Positions 32,601-42,124 of a stretch of DNA of 64,000 nt are shown here, piece after piece. This DNA comes from Sedimentitalea sp042687825 (GTDB taxonomy: Bacteria; Pseudomonadota; Alphaproteobacteria; Rhodobacterales; Rhodobacteraceae): the NCBI RefSeq assembly GCF_042687825.1, contig NZ_JBHUQE010000005.1, positions 1 to 64,000 of the forward strand. Reading direction: 5' to 3'. A model generated the notes under the pieces. That model was given only the letters and a program-made list of their open reading frames with translations. It made no database searches and had not been told where the DNA came from. Positions within the stretch are counted from its first letter, which is position 1. Every line of letters begins with the position of its first letter. Both the position numbers and the translations under genes were made by a program.

Positions 32601-33311
32601 TCACACGCCCAACGCGCCCAAGGTGCGCCTGACGGTTTCAACGCGGGCGGCATTGGGCGGGTGACTGCCCAGGAACCGGTCGCCCGGGTCAGGAATACGG
32701 GTGAAGAATTCGGCGCCCCTGAGCGGGTCAAACCCTGCGCGATAGGTGATGACCGTGCCCAGTTGATCCGCCTCCAGTTCGAAATCCTTGGAATAGGCGC
32801 GAGCGCCCACCACGGCGCCCAACTCCTGCGCGCTGGCAACCTCGCTGGCGCCGCCGCCGGTCAGCGTGGCCAGACCACCGAATATTTCCGCCGCGGTCGC
32901 CGAATTCAGGCGCTGGCGCGTCAGGTGATTGGCGATGTGATGCGCCGCCTCATGTCCCATGACAAAGGCCATCTCATCGGCATTGCGCACGCTGCCGATC
33001 AACGAGGCAGTAAAGGTCAGAACCGGGCGACCGCGCTCGTCTTCGCTTTGAAAGGCGTTGGGCTGGGCCCGCGGGTTCGGATCGACGGCAATCAGAAAGT
33101 CGCAGTTCACGCCGCGTCCCTGACGCCGGCATTCGTGTTCTGCGACAGGTTCAACCTGGCGCACGACCTGGGTGAACATCCGCGCAGCCTGTTCGGGTGA
33201 CAAAGCTTGCCCCTGCGACACGGTCGGCTGACTTTGCGGCGCAGGTGCAACCCCGACATCGCAGGCAGCCAGTCCCGCCGCGACCAGAACCAGCGTTACT
33301 CTCCAACGCAT
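32601..33311 (-). CDS. M48 family metallopeptidase lipoprotein
   Basis: A 236-residue Zn-dependent peptidase of the M48 (BepA/YcaL/LoiP-like) type. A lipoprotein signal ends LAAC with Cys17. The zinc motif HEAAHH places His120, Glu121 and His124, and the third ligand is Glu180 in FELEADQLG. The GSHPPNAARVETVRRTL motif near the C-terminus is typical of periplasmic M48 proteases that degrade misfolded outer-membrane proteins. The ATG at 33311 has GGAGG upstream and is chosen over a longer frame. Stands alone. Confidence 0.92.
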   Translation of the reverse strand: MRWRVTLVLVAAGLAACDVGVAPAPQSQPTVSQGQALSPEQAARMFTQVVRQVEPVAEHECRRQGRGVNCDFLIAVDPNPRAQPNAFQSEDERGRPVLTFTASLIGSVRNADEMAFVMGHEAAHHIANHLTRQRLNSATAAEIFGGLATLTGGGASEVASAQELGAVVGARAYSKDFELEADQLGTVITYRAGFDPLRGAEFFTRIPDPGDRFLGSHPPNAARVETVRRTLGALGV

Positions 33312-33454
33312 GTCGTCCTCCGCATGTCCTGCTCCTCTGATACTCTGCGCCATCGCGCTGACGGCTTTACCCTAGCACGGCAAAACGCACCCGTCAGCGC
33401 TCCGCACGCTGCTGCACCCTTGCCAAGGGCGCGGCACACCGTCAGGGTGATCGC

Positions 33455-33700
33455 ATGTTTTCGATCGAGCACGAATTTGATGCCACTGTCATCACCCTGG
33501 TGGACGAGGGCGCCGCGCCGCTGCAGGAAGACGTGACCATCAACAGCTTCGCTGAATGCGTCACCCTCGAACAGCTGGACCCGCGCACCGACACGGTGCA
33601 CAAGATCACCCTGTCACCGGAACAGTTGCGCGACCTGGCCGCTGCTCTTGACCTGCCCGAAGGTGTCTATCAGCTGCGCGCGGTTCCCGGGCCGGAATAG
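33455..33700 (+). CDS. Hypothetical acidic protein
   Basis: An 81-residue acidic protein (MFSIEHEFDATVITLVDEGAAPLQ..., ending VYQLRAVPGPE). I recognise no domain. Its 3' end overlaps the convergent DUF167 gene by 31 bases. No strong Shine-Dalgarno is visible before the ATG, and codon use is ordinary for the window. Probably a real small cytoplasmic protein conserved in related genera, but that cannot be checked here. Confidence 0.55.
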   Translation: MFSIEHEFDATVITLVDEGAAPLQEDVTINSFAECVTLEQLDPRTDTVHKITLSPEQLRDLAAALDLPEGVYQLRAVPGPE

Positions 33701-33963
33701 CGGAACCGCTTTGTGCGCGCGGTCTGGCCCCGCACCAGTGTCAGGTGCGACGGCGCCACCCCCATCGCCTGCGCCAGCAGCGCCTGAACCGCAGCGTTCG
33801 CCTTGCCGTTTTCCGGTGCGGCCGTCACCGCAGCCCGCAATTCGGCCCCTGAGCGCCCAAGCCGCGTCGCTGCAGCCTTGGGTGTGACGCGCACGGTAAT
33901 TTCGGTGCCCGGCCGCGCCAGGTCCGACAGGTCCGGCAGGTCTTTGATCCTGGGTTTCGCCAT
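33670..33963 (-). CDS. DUF167 (YggU) family protein
   Basis: A 97-residue protein with the full DUF167 fold: TEITVRVTPKAAATRLGRSGAELRAAVTAAPENGKANAAVQALLAQAMGVAPSHLTLVRGQTARTKRFRY. The KAxxxR, APENGKAN and GxxxRxKR motifs are diagnostic. Function is unknown; in E. coli the family gene yggU lies next to yggT. Here neither yggT nor proC is adjacent. It is convergent with the hypothetical gene at 33455, with overlapping 3' ends, and divergent from the HDAC-fold gene. Confidence 0.88.
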   Translation of the reverse strand: MAKPRIKDLPDLSDLARPGTEITVRVTPKAAATRLGRSGAELRAAVTAAPENGKANAAVQALLAQAMGVAPSHLTLVRGQTARTKRFRYSGPGTARS

Positions 33964-34059
33964 GGGCACAGTCTGCGCCGGTTCCACGCCGGTGCGCCAT
34001 AGACATTTTCCCCGCTGCGGCGGTATTTTCCGCAGGCAGAATACGGGGGTGGGCACGCG

Positions 34060-35175
34060 ATGACGACGGGGTTTTTCTGGGACGAGCGGTGTTTCTGGCA
34101 TGCCGGGGGCAATTATGTGTTCACTCTGCCGATCGGCGGGCTGGTGCAGCCGCAGGTCGCCGGGGGCCTGCCGGAAAACCCCGAAACGAAACGGCGGCTG
34201 AAGAACCTGATGGACGTGACCGGCCTGACCGCCGAACTGGCTGCCCAGCGTGCCGAACCGGCCGGAAGTCAGGATCTGCTTAGAGTGCATCCAGAAAGCT
34301 ATCTGACCGAATTCAAAAGATTGTCCGATGCCGGTGGTGGTGAATTGGGCCGACGCACCCCGTTTGCTGCCGGCGGCTACGAAATTGCAACCCTGTCCGC
34401 CGGCCTGGCCCTGGCCGCTGTCGATGCGGTGCTGACCGGACGTCTGGACAATGCCTATGCCCTGTCGCGTCCGCCTGGGCATCATTGCCTGCCGGACTTT
34501 CCCAACGGGTTCTGCCTGCTGGCCAATATCGCCATTGCCATCGAGGCGGCCAGGGTCCGGCACGGTCTGGGCCGGGTCGCGGTGGTGGACTGGGACGTGC
34601 ATCACGGCAACGGCACCGAGGCGATTTTCTACGACCGCGCCGATGTGCTGACGATCTCGGTGCATCAAGAAGGAAACTATCCGCTGGACACCGGCGCGAT
34701 CACCGATCGCGGGCGTGGCGCCGGCGCCGGCTATAACATGAATATCCCGTTGCCCGCCGGGGCCGGCCATACCGCCTATCTGGCAGTGATGGACGAAATC
34801 GTGCGCCCGGCGCTGGAGGCATACAGGCCCGACATGATTATCGTCGCCTGCGGGTTTGACGCCGCCGCCTGCGATCCGCTGGCCCGAATGCTGGCCACGG
34901 CGGACACGTTCCGGCAGATGACGATACGGGTCAAACAGGCAGCGCAGGACCTGTGCGACGGGCGGCTGGTTCTGGTGCACGAGGGCGGCTATTCCGAAAT
35001 GTACGTGCCATTTTGCGGCCATGCGACGCTGGAGGCGCTGTCGGGCAGCACGGTGACCGCGCCCGACCCTATGGCCGAAGCCTTTGCGGTACGCCAGCCT
35101 TCGCCGCGATTCGATGCGTTCCTGCGCGCCGTCGTGCGCGACGCGGCAACCGAGCTGCGGCCGGTTGCCGGTTGA
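34060..35175 (+). CDS. Histone deacetylase-fold amidohydrolase
   Basis: A 371-residue arginase/deacetylase-superfamily enzyme. The catalytic pair is RPPGHH (His141, His142), the zinc site is DWDVHHGNG (Asp179, His181), with a third acidic ligand expected near VACGFDAAACDP, and the C-terminal VHEGGYSEMYVP carries the glycine-rich active-site loop. Bacterial members deacetylate acetylpolyamines or other small amides. No polyamine operon neighbours; the nitroreductase and EI24 genes follow on the same strand. Confidence 0.9.
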   Translation: MTTGFFWDERCFWHAGGNYVFTLPIGGLVQPQVAGGLPENPETKRRLKNLMDVTGLTAELAAQRAEPAGSQDLLRVHPESYLTEFKRLSDAGGGELGRRTPFAAGGYEIATLSAGLALAAVDAVLTGRLDNAYALSRPPGHHCLPDFPNGFCLLANIAIAIEAARVRHGLGRVAVVDWDVHHGNGTEAIFYDRADVLTISVHQEGNYPLDTGAITDRGRGAGAGYNMNIPLPAGAGHTAYLAVMDEIVRPALEAYRPDMIIVACGFDAAACDPLARMLATADTFRQMTIRVKQAAQDLCDGRLVLVHEGGYSEMYVPFCGHATLEALSGSTVTAPDPMAEAFAVRQPSPRFDAFLRAVVRDAATELRPVAG

Positions 35176-35261
35176 TTTCGCGCCGGGTTTTCCGGATTTC
35201 GGGTTGAAACTCGGGTTTGGACAGCCGACATCAGGGCCAAAGACAGAACAAGGCCGATGTC

Positions 35262-35840
35262 ATGCCCGATCCCAGCCCCGCCGCGCTCGAATTCCTGCTC
35301 TCTCGCCGCTCGCGCCCGGCCAAGACCCTGGCGCCGCCGGCTCCGGACCGCGCGCAGCTGATGCCGATCCTGACCGCCGCGGCCCGCAGCCCGGATCACG
35401 GCAAGCTGGAACCCTGGCGGTTCGTCGTCATCCGCGGTGTGGCCATGGCCCGACTGGCCAATCTGGTGGAGATCCGCGGAGCAGCCCTGGGTAAATCCTC
35501 TGAGGACATCGCCAAGGCCCGCAGCCAGTTCGACCAGGGCCATCTGGCCGTGGCCGTCATTGAGGTGCAAAAACCCAGCGACAAGATCCCGCCGATCGAA
35601 CAGAGCTATTCCGCCGGAGCGGTCTGTGTGGCGCTGCTGAACGCGGCGCTGGCCTCGGGCTGGGGCGCCAACTGGCTCAGCGGCTGGCCCAGCCATGACG
35701 CCACCTTTTGCCAACAGGGGCTGGGACTGCGGGACAACGAACGCATCGCCGGCTTCATCCATATCGGCACCGAACGCAGCGCCCCGCCGGAACGCCCGAG
35801 ACCTGACCTGGACGCCATTACCGAATGGAAGGACGCATGA
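35262..35840 (+). CDS. Nitroreductase family protein (FMN)
   Basis: A 192-residue nitroreductase-fold protein close to the YdjA subgroup. The N-terminal FMN phosphate motif is LLSRRSRPAKTLAPP, followed by AARSPDHGKLEPWRFVVIRG and the later GWGANWLSGWPS and GFIHIGT motifs. YdjA-type enzymes are small NAD(P)H-dependent flavoproteins with unknown natural substrates. I chose the ATG at 35262 over 35217 for the compact family N-terminus. Its stop overlaps the next ATG by ATGA, so the two genes are coupled. Confidence 0.87.
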   Translation: MPDPSPAALEFLLSRRSRPAKTLAPPAPDRAQLMPILTAAARSPDHGKLEPWRFVVIRGVAMARLANLVEIRGAALGKSSEDIAKARSQFDQGHLAVAVIEVQKPSDKIPPIEQSYSAGAVCVALLNAALASGWGANWLSGWPSHDATFCQQGLGLRDNERIAGFIHIGTERSAPPERPRPDLDAITEWKDA

Positions 35841-36529
35841 TTTTTTCCGCCTTTTCAAAAGCGGTGAGCCAGATGGGCGATCCGCGGTTCCGCCGCGTTC
35901 TGCTGACCGGCATCGCTCTGACCATCGCGCTGCTGATTGCAGCCAGCGCCGCGTTCATCGCGCTGGTCAACTGGCTGGTGGGCGGCGACGTCACCCTGCC
36001 GCTGCTGGGCCAGGTGGCCTGGGTCGACGATCTGCTCAGCTGGGCTTCGGTGGGGCTGATGATGGTGCTGTCGGTCTTTCTGATGGTGCCGGTCGCCTCG
36101 GCCATCACATCGATGTTCCTGGATGACGTGGCGCAGGCGGTCGAGGATCGGCATTATCCGGGCCTGCCGCAGGTGCCCGGCGTGCCCCTGGGCGAGGCGT
36201 TGCGCGACACGGTGAACTTTCTGGGCGTGCTGATCGGCGCCAACCTGCTGGCGCTGATCCTCTATGTGATCTTCACACCTTTTGCGCCGTTCATCTTCTG
36301 GGCGCTGAACGGGTTCCTGCTGGGGCGGGAATACTTCACGCTGGCGGCAATGCGGCGTGTCGGACGTGCCGGCGCCAAACAGTTGCGCGCACAACATCGC
36401 GGGACGATCTGGCTGGCCGGTGTCCTGATGGCCATCCCGCTGTCGGTGCCGCTGCTGAACCTGCTGATTCCGATCCTGGGGGCGGCCACCTTTACCCACA
36501 TCTTTCATGCGGTTCAGCGGCAACCCTAG
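35837..36529 (+). CDS. EI24 (CysZ-like) domain membrane protein
   Basis: A 230-residue inner-membrane protein with four to five hydrophobic segments. The start MIFSAFSKAVSQMGDPRFRRVLLTGIALT, the VASAITSMFLDDVAQAVEDRHYPG motif (about residues 85-110) and NGFLLGREYFTLAAMRR near 165 are family hallmarks of EI24/CysZ. CysZ moves sulfate in gamma-proteobacteria; transport here is not established. The ATG overlaps the nitroreductase stop by four bases. Convergent with the following hypothetical. Confidence 0.87.
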   Translation: MIFSAFSKAVSQMGDPRFRRVLLTGIALTIALLIAASAAFIALVNWLVGGDVTLPLLGQVAWVDDLLSWASVGLMMVLSVFLMVPVASAITSMFLDDVAQAVEDRHYPGLPQVPGVPLGEALRDTVNFLGVLIGANLLALILYVIFTPFAPFIFWALNGFLLGREYFTLAAMRRVGRAGAKQLRAQHRGTIWLAGVLMAIPLSVPLLNLLIPILGAATFTHIFHAVQRQP

Positions 36530-36537
36530 GTCCCGCG

Positions 36538-37506
36538 TCAATCCAGCCGCACGATGTCCGCGCCGTTCCAGTACCAGACGAACCGGCAGGGCTGACGGCC
36601 GCGCGCCTGGCATTCGACCATCGACCCTGCGGTCGCGACGCCCATCCTGCCATTGCTCAGGGGTTGCAGTTCGACCCCCAGCGCCAACAGATCCTCGGGT
36701 TGGCCGCGCCGCGGGAACAGCGCACTGACAAACAGTTGGGCCGAACACATCGAAGCGCCGCAAAAAGGGCGCGGATAGCCGCCGCTGCAGGTGATCTCGC
36801 TCCAGTCGACCACGACATCCGTTTGCCCGTCACCGTCAATATCACCGCTCAGATAGGCCTTTGGGCCGATGATGGCGGGCCCGCCACAACCCGATTGCAC
36901 CGCCGCCTCGGCGATCTCGCGCATCGGCACCTGGCGCGGCAGCGGCGCGGCGACACTGTGCCAGGGCAGGCCGATGGATGTGAACATGGTCTGACAATGG
37001 CGGGTCAACTGCGCCAGGGCCGGGCCAAACCCCGTTGCCGATACGCGGCGCGACCCCGCGTCGCTGCGCAGCTCGAAACTGTCCGGCCCGCTGATTGCAG
37101 CAAACACCGGATCGGTGGCCGGCAAATCGACTTCCCATGTCGCGAACAGCTCGTTCCAGCGGATCGGGGGCAGACGGTGACCGGTGCTGCCGATCACCAC
37201 CAGCACGTCCCGTCGCGCAGATTCCATGCCTTGCGGCACACCGATGGTTTCCGGGTCGAAATAGAGGCGGAACGCATCGCGCGGCGTGATGTCAGGCTCC
37301 ATGTTGCCGGTCTGTGCCGCAGTCAGGCCCTGTGGGGACCTTTCGCCGCAAAGCACCGCAAAACCCGGCCCTGGCGAAAGGCTGATCGCGGCGCTGAAAA
37401 ACGAACCGTCGTCAAAAGTTGCAAACCGCCACTCCTGAGCCTGGACCGAAACCGACGCCGTCGTGCAGAGCAGACCGGCTGTCAGACGCGCCAAAAAGAA
37501 CCGCAT
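36538..37506 (-). CDS. Exported hypothetical protein
   Basis: A 322-residue protein with a signal peptide (MRFFLARLTAGLLCTTASVSVQAQ). Near residue 230 there is one calcium-loop-like DIDGDGQTDVVVDW motif, reminiscent of FG-GAP/VCBS repeats, followed by a cysteine-rich CSGGYPRPFCGASMC. Eight or so cysteines in the mature part suggest periplasmic disulfides. No family recognised. The gene starts four bases downstream of the small exported protein's stop at 37511, so the two minus-strand genes are one unit. Confidence 0.65.
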   Translation of the reverse strand: MRFFLARLTAGLLCTTASVSVQAQEWRFATFDDGSFFSAAISLSPGPGFAVLCGERSPQGLTAAQTGNMEPDITPRDAFRLYFDPETIGVPQGMESARRDVLVVIGSTGHRLPPIRWNELFATWEVDLPATDPVFAAISGPDSFELRSDAGSRRVSATGFGPALAQLTRHCQTMFTSIGLPWHSVAAPLPRQVPMREIAEAAVQSGCGGPAIIGPKAYLSGDIDGDGQTDVVVDWSEITCSGGYPRPFCGASMCSAQLFVSALFPRRGQPEDLLALGVELQPLSNGRMGVATAGSMVECQARGRQPCRFVWYWNGADIVRLD

Positions 37507-37510
37507 GCGG

Positions 37511-37870
37511 TTAAGGCGTGCCCAGCAGCCAGCGCCCATCGGCGGATTTGCACATGCTGTTGCGCAGCTCGACCTGTTTTGCGTCGCCATTTGGGTGAAT
37601 GAAATGCTGCAGATACACGCAATTGCCGCGAATGGCCGCTACACGCACCGTACCGCGCGATGCGGTTTCCGGGTTCGACCAGGACGTCTTGCGACCCGGC
37701 TGCGGGCTGGCATGTTGCAACAGCCTCATTTCGGCATCTCCCATCATGTCGAAATCGTCGGGGCTGAGACCGGACTGGCGGAGGATCTTGGCCAATGGTT
37801 TCGCAGTGCCAACCGGGGCAACCCCGACCGACAGCGTCAACGCCAGCAACAGGGTCAAAATATGTTTCAT
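37511..37870 (-). CDS. Small exported hypothetical protein
   Basis: A 119-residue protein starting MKHILTLLLALTLSVGVAPVGTAKP, a clean signal peptide. The mature 95 residues have two cysteines (RGNCVYLQHF, NSMCKSADG) and no known domain. A double ATG is present; the second (37870) has better spacing from GAGGA. First gene of a two-gene minus-strand unit with 36538-37506, divergent from the ureidoglycine aminohydrolase. Confidence 0.6.
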   Translation of the reverse strand: MKHILTLLLALTLSVGVAPVGTAKPLAKILRQSGLSPDDFDMMGDAEMRLLQHASPQPGRKTSWSNPETASRGTVRVAAIRGNCVYLQHFIHPNGDAKQVELRNSMCKSADGRWLLGTP

Positions 37871-37985
37871 CATTTCCTCGCTTCGGTCAGCCGCAACAGG
37901 TCCGGGGCCATCGTTACAACGCCACCCGGAGCTTGTCCAAACCTGACCGTCCAAACCCGGAATTTTCTTGTCAGCGCGCATGATC

Positions 37986-38001
37986 TTCAAAAAATGGCGA
38001 A
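37986..38001 (+). promoter_or_regulatory. Purine-region operator element 1 (before UGlyAH)
   Basis: TTCAAAAAATGGCGAA, an imperfect TTC-N10-GAA palindrome. It ends 80 bases before the start codon at 38081 and a TCCTAT hexamer follows three bases later. Near-identical elements occur at 43204 and 45306. Confidence 0.6.
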
Positions 38002-38080
38002 GAATCCTATCTGACGCTCGCACCTTGGTCATCGGCCTGCTTTGGCTGCATAGTGCGCAGAACCATCCAAGGGGGTCCAG

Positions 38081-38914
<834 letters not shown>

Positions 38915-39033
38915 ATTCAACCCGAAATCCTTGCAGCCATCGGCGCATCGGCTACAGTCGGGCACGCAAGGCACCGGTCGGCCACGGTCCGCCGGTGCCC
39001 CGAAACACAGCGAACCCAGCGGAGACCGGCCCG

Positions 39034-39366
39034 ATGAAAACTATGACCCTGACGCTGACACAGTCCCTGATTCTGGCGCTTGGCCTTGCGGGTTGCACGA
39101 CGCCGGTCTGGACCGATCAGCGCGTTCAGAAACAGGTGCAGGTTCTGGGGCGCACCTGGACCGTGACGCCGGATGCAAAGAAACCCGATGCCTATATTGC
39201 CAGCCGCGACAACAACAACCTGAACCCCTTTGGCAAACCGGTGGCACGGCGCACCCCGCAGGCGGTCAGGGCGCTGGAACTGGCCACCGGCTGCAAGGTG
39301 GTTCCCGGCACGCTCTCGCAGAACGTCTCGGCCGAGTTCCGCGCCGACATGGCCTGCACCCGCTGA
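39034..39366 (+). CDS. Lipoprotein, hypothetical
   Basis: A 110-residue protein with a lipoprotein signal (MKTMTLTLTQSLILALGLAGC, lipidated Cys21). The mature part contains TWTVTPDAKKPDAYIASRDNNNLNPFG and two cysteines (TGCKVV, MACTR) that could form a disulfide. Similar short Rhodobacterales lipoproteins exist, but I cannot name a family. The ATG at 39034 follows GGAG by about eight bases. It lies between the ureide gene and the GAPDH paralogue without clear linkage to either. Confidence 0.65.
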   Translation: MKTMTLTLTQSLILALGLAGCTTPVWTDQRVQKQVQVLGRTWTVTPDAKKPDAYIASRDNNNLNPFGKPVARRTPQAVRALELATGCKVVPGTLSQNVSAEFRADMACTR

Positions 39367-39525
39367 CCACGGTGAGGAACCTTAGGCGGCGACATGTCCG
39401 ACGCTTCGACCGCGCGCTGATCCAGGCATCGGGCAGCCTCTTTTCGCGCAGCTAAGGACGCCGAAACCACCGCAAACCGCGGCGATATCATTGAGCTTGA
39501 TTTGCAGCCCTGTCATACCCCAGCC

Positions 39526-40521
39526 ATGCGTATTGCGATCAACGGATTCGGCCGCATCGGCCGCACGATCTTGCGGCAGATTCTGACTCTGCCGCAGCAC
39601 CGCGACATAGAGGTCGCGGTGATCAACGACATCGCCCCCGCAGACATGCTGGCCTATCTGTTCCAGTATGACAGCACCTTTGGTCCCCTGCCCCACGAGG
39701 TCAACGCCGCGAACGGGCATTTGTCGGCCGCCGGTCGCCGGATCGCGCTGTCGCACGAAACCGATCTGACCCGACTGGATCTGAGCGGCGTCGATGTGGT
39801 GCTGGAATGCACCGGCATTGCCCGCAGCTCTGACGTGGCCGAGCGCGGTCTGGCGGCGGGGGCCGGCGCGGTGCTGATCTCGGGGCCATCGCCGGCGGCC
39901 GAGGTCACCGTGGTGCTGGGCGCAAACGAGCACGAAATGGGGGCTGCGCGGATCGTGTCCAACGCCTCGTGCACGACCAACGCGCTGGCTCCCCTGTTGC
40001 GCGAACTGGACCGTCTGGCCGGAATCGAAACCGCCCATATGACCACGATCCATTGCTATACCAACAGCCAGCCGATGGTGGACGCGCCGCGCGGCGACCC
40101 GGCACGCAGCCGGGCCGGGGCCTTGTCGATGGTTCCCACCACGACCAGCGCCACGCAGCTGATCGATCAGGTTCTGCCCGATCTTGCCGGACGCATCAGC
40201 GGTGCCGCGCTGCGGGTACCGACCGCCAGCGTCTCGGCTGTCGATCTGGTGGCCAGTCTGGGCCGGGAGATGGACGAGGCCGGGTTTCTGGCAGACCTGC
40301 GCACCGCTGTGGCGGACTCGCCGGTGCTGGGTTGGACCGACCGGCCACTGGTGTCGACCGACCTGCGCACCCGCCCCGAGTCGCTGATCATCGCCGCACC
40401 GGAAACCCGCATGACCGGCGCCCGTCAGGTCCGGGTGTTCGGCTGGTACGACAATGAATGGGGCTTTTCCGCGCGCATGCTGGATATCGCCGCGCGGATG
40501 CACGAGAACGGGACGCGCTGA
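39526..40521 (+). CDS. Glyceraldehyde-3-phosphate dehydrogenase family protein
   Basis: A 331-residue type I GAPDH-family oxidoreductase. The Rossmann motif INGFGRIGR is at residues 5-13, the catalytic cysteine is Cys149 in SNASCTTN and the base is His176 in IHCYTNSQ. The usual second cysteine of SCTTNCLAP is alanine here (SCTTNALAP), and the TTT(G/S)A region reads TTTSATQLI, so it is a divergent paralogue; erythrose-4-phosphate dehydrogenase is an alternative. No glycolytic neighbours. Convergent with the NCS2 permease. Confidence 0.85.
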   Translation: MRIAINGFGRIGRTILRQILTLPQHRDIEVAVINDIAPADMLAYLFQYDSTFGPLPHEVNAANGHLSAAGRRIALSHETDLTRLDLSGVDVVLECTGIARSSDVAERGLAAGAGAVLISGPSPAAEVTVVLGANEHEMGAARIVSNASCTTNALAPLLRELDRLAGIETAHMTTIHCYTNSQPMVDAPRGDPARSRAGALSMVPTTTSATQLIDQVLPDLAGRISGAALRVPTASVSAVDLVASLGREMDEAGFLADLRTAVADSPVLGWTDRPLVSTDLRTRPESLIIAAPETRMTGARQVRVFGWYDNEWGFSARMLDIAARMHENGTR

Positions 40522-40551
40522 CGCCCCGCTCTTCTGTTTCAGGTATGCCGA

Positions 40552-42018
40552 TCAGACGTGATCGTCCCTGGTGATCGACCCGCGGCCATGTCCGGCCATG
40601 CCGCCAGACACTTCTTCGGTCGCCTCGTCCGCCAGTTCCTCGGGCAGGATCAGGTTCAGCACGATGGCAATCAGCGCGGCCGGCAGGATCCCCGAGGCCC
40701 CCAGGATACGCAGCGAATCCGGCAGGTTCTGCAGCGCGTTGGCCGAGCCCGGCGCGACGTTCATCACTTCGAGTTGCAAGCCCAGACCGACCGAGATCGC
40801 CACCGCAAAGATCACCATGTTGCGGCGATTCCAGTTCACGTCCGACAGCATCGAGATGCCGGCTGCCACGACCATGCCGAACATCACGATTACGCCCCCG
40901 CCCAGCACCTCGATCGGGATGGTGCGGATCAGCCCGCCGATCTTGGGCACCAGCCCGCAGAAGATCAGGAAAACCGCACCGATGGTGACGACATGGCGGC
41001 TCATGACCCCGGTCATGGCGATCAGCCCGACATTCTGGCTGAACGAGGTGTTGGGAAAGCCCCCGAACAGCCCGGCCAGGGCGCTGCCGAACCCGTCGGC
41101 AAAGGTGGCGCCGGTGATCTCCTTGTCGGTGGCCTCGCGCCCGGCGCCGCCTTTGGTGATACCCGACACGTCGCCGACGGTTTCCACCGCCGAGACAAAG
41201 GCCATCAGGCAGAAGCCGATAAAGGCGGCAGTGCTGAATTCAAAGCCGTATTTCAGGGGCTGCGGCAGGGCAAAGGCGGCCGCGCCGTTCCAGCTGCTGC
41301 CGATGGCGTCAAAGGTCAGCATGCCCATGAGCAGCGCATAGATATATCCGACGATGATGCCGATCAGCACCGCCGAGACCGCCAGCATGCCCCGGGCAAA
41401 GAATTTCAGCCCCAGGGTGACGAAAATCACCACCAGCGCCGCCGACCAGTTCAGCATGCTGCCATATTCCGGCAGGTTGCGCATCTTGGCGGGCACGCCC
41501 CCGGCGGCATATTCGATGCCCACCTTGACCAGCGCCAGGCCGATCATCGTCACCACCAGCCCGGTCACCAGCGGCGGCAGGGCAAAGCGGATCCGGCCGA
41601 TGAACGTGCCCAGAAAGGCATGGAACAGGCCGCCCAGAATGACACCGCCAAACAGCGCGGCCAGCCCGTCGACCCCCTTGCCCGCGACCAGCGGGATCAT
41701 GATCGGGATAAAGGCGAACGAGGTGCCCTGCACGATCGGCAGCGCCGCCCCCACCGGCCCCAGCGTGACGGTCTGCAACAGGGTCGCGACCCCGGCGAAC
41801 AGCATCGACATCTGGATCAGGTACAAGAGTTCGGGAAAATCCGGCGAATTCGAGCCGAAACCGAAACCGGCGGCACCGGCAACGATGATCGCGGGCGTCA
41901 CGTTCGAGATGAACATGGCCAGCACGTGCTGGATGCCCAGGGGAATCGCCTTGTGTAAAACCGGGGTATAGTTGGGATCGCGCAGCTGTTCCGCGGTCCC
42001 GATGGAAGTGTCAGCCAT
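40552..42018 (-). CDS. NCS2 family nucleobase/xanthine-urate permease
   Basis: A 488-residue permease with about fourteen membrane segments. NCS2 landmarks are visible: IPLGIQHVLAMFISNVTPAIIV, the QGTSFAFIPI loop, the AFVSAVETVGDVSGITKGG motif (transmembrane segment 8 region) and GGFPNTSFSQNVGLIAMTGVMSR with its conserved glutamine and asparagine. Family members import xanthine, urate or uracil with protons; the neighbourhood points to urate or xanthine. It lies 106 bases downstream of the BMP gene and is probably cotranscribed. The end is acidic and glycine rich. Confidence 0.9.
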   Translation of the reverse strand: MADTSIGTAEQLRDPNYTPVLHKAIPLGIQHVLAMFISNVTPAIIVAGAAGFGFGSNSPDFPELLYLIQMSMLFAGVATLLQTVTLGPVGAALPIVQGTSFAFIPIMIPLVAGKGVDGLAALFGGVILGGLFHAFLGTFIGRIRFALPPLVTGLVVTMIGLALVKVGIEYAAGGVPAKMRNLPEYGSMLNWSAALVVIFVTLGLKFFARGMLAVSAVLIGIIVGYIYALLMGMLTFDAIGSSWNGAAAFALPQPLKYGFEFSTAAFIGFCLMAFVSAVETVGDVSGITKGGAGREATDKEITGATFADGFGSALAGLFGGFPNTSFSQNVGLIAMTGVMSRHVVTIGAVFLIFCGLVPKIGGLIRTIPIEVLGGGVIVMFGMVVAAGISMLSDVNWNRRNMVIFAVAISVGLGLQLEVMNVAPGSANALQNLPDSLRILGASGILPAALIAIVLNLILPEELADEATEEVSGGMAGHGRGSITRDDHV

Positions 42019-42124
42019 GTCAATTCTCTCTGTTTCGTCATGGGGATCGAACCGCTTCTGCCGGCGGCTTCGAATTGGCGGGCCCTCGGGTCTGGTCGAA
42101 AACCCGCGCGAGGTCGGCGGCGAT

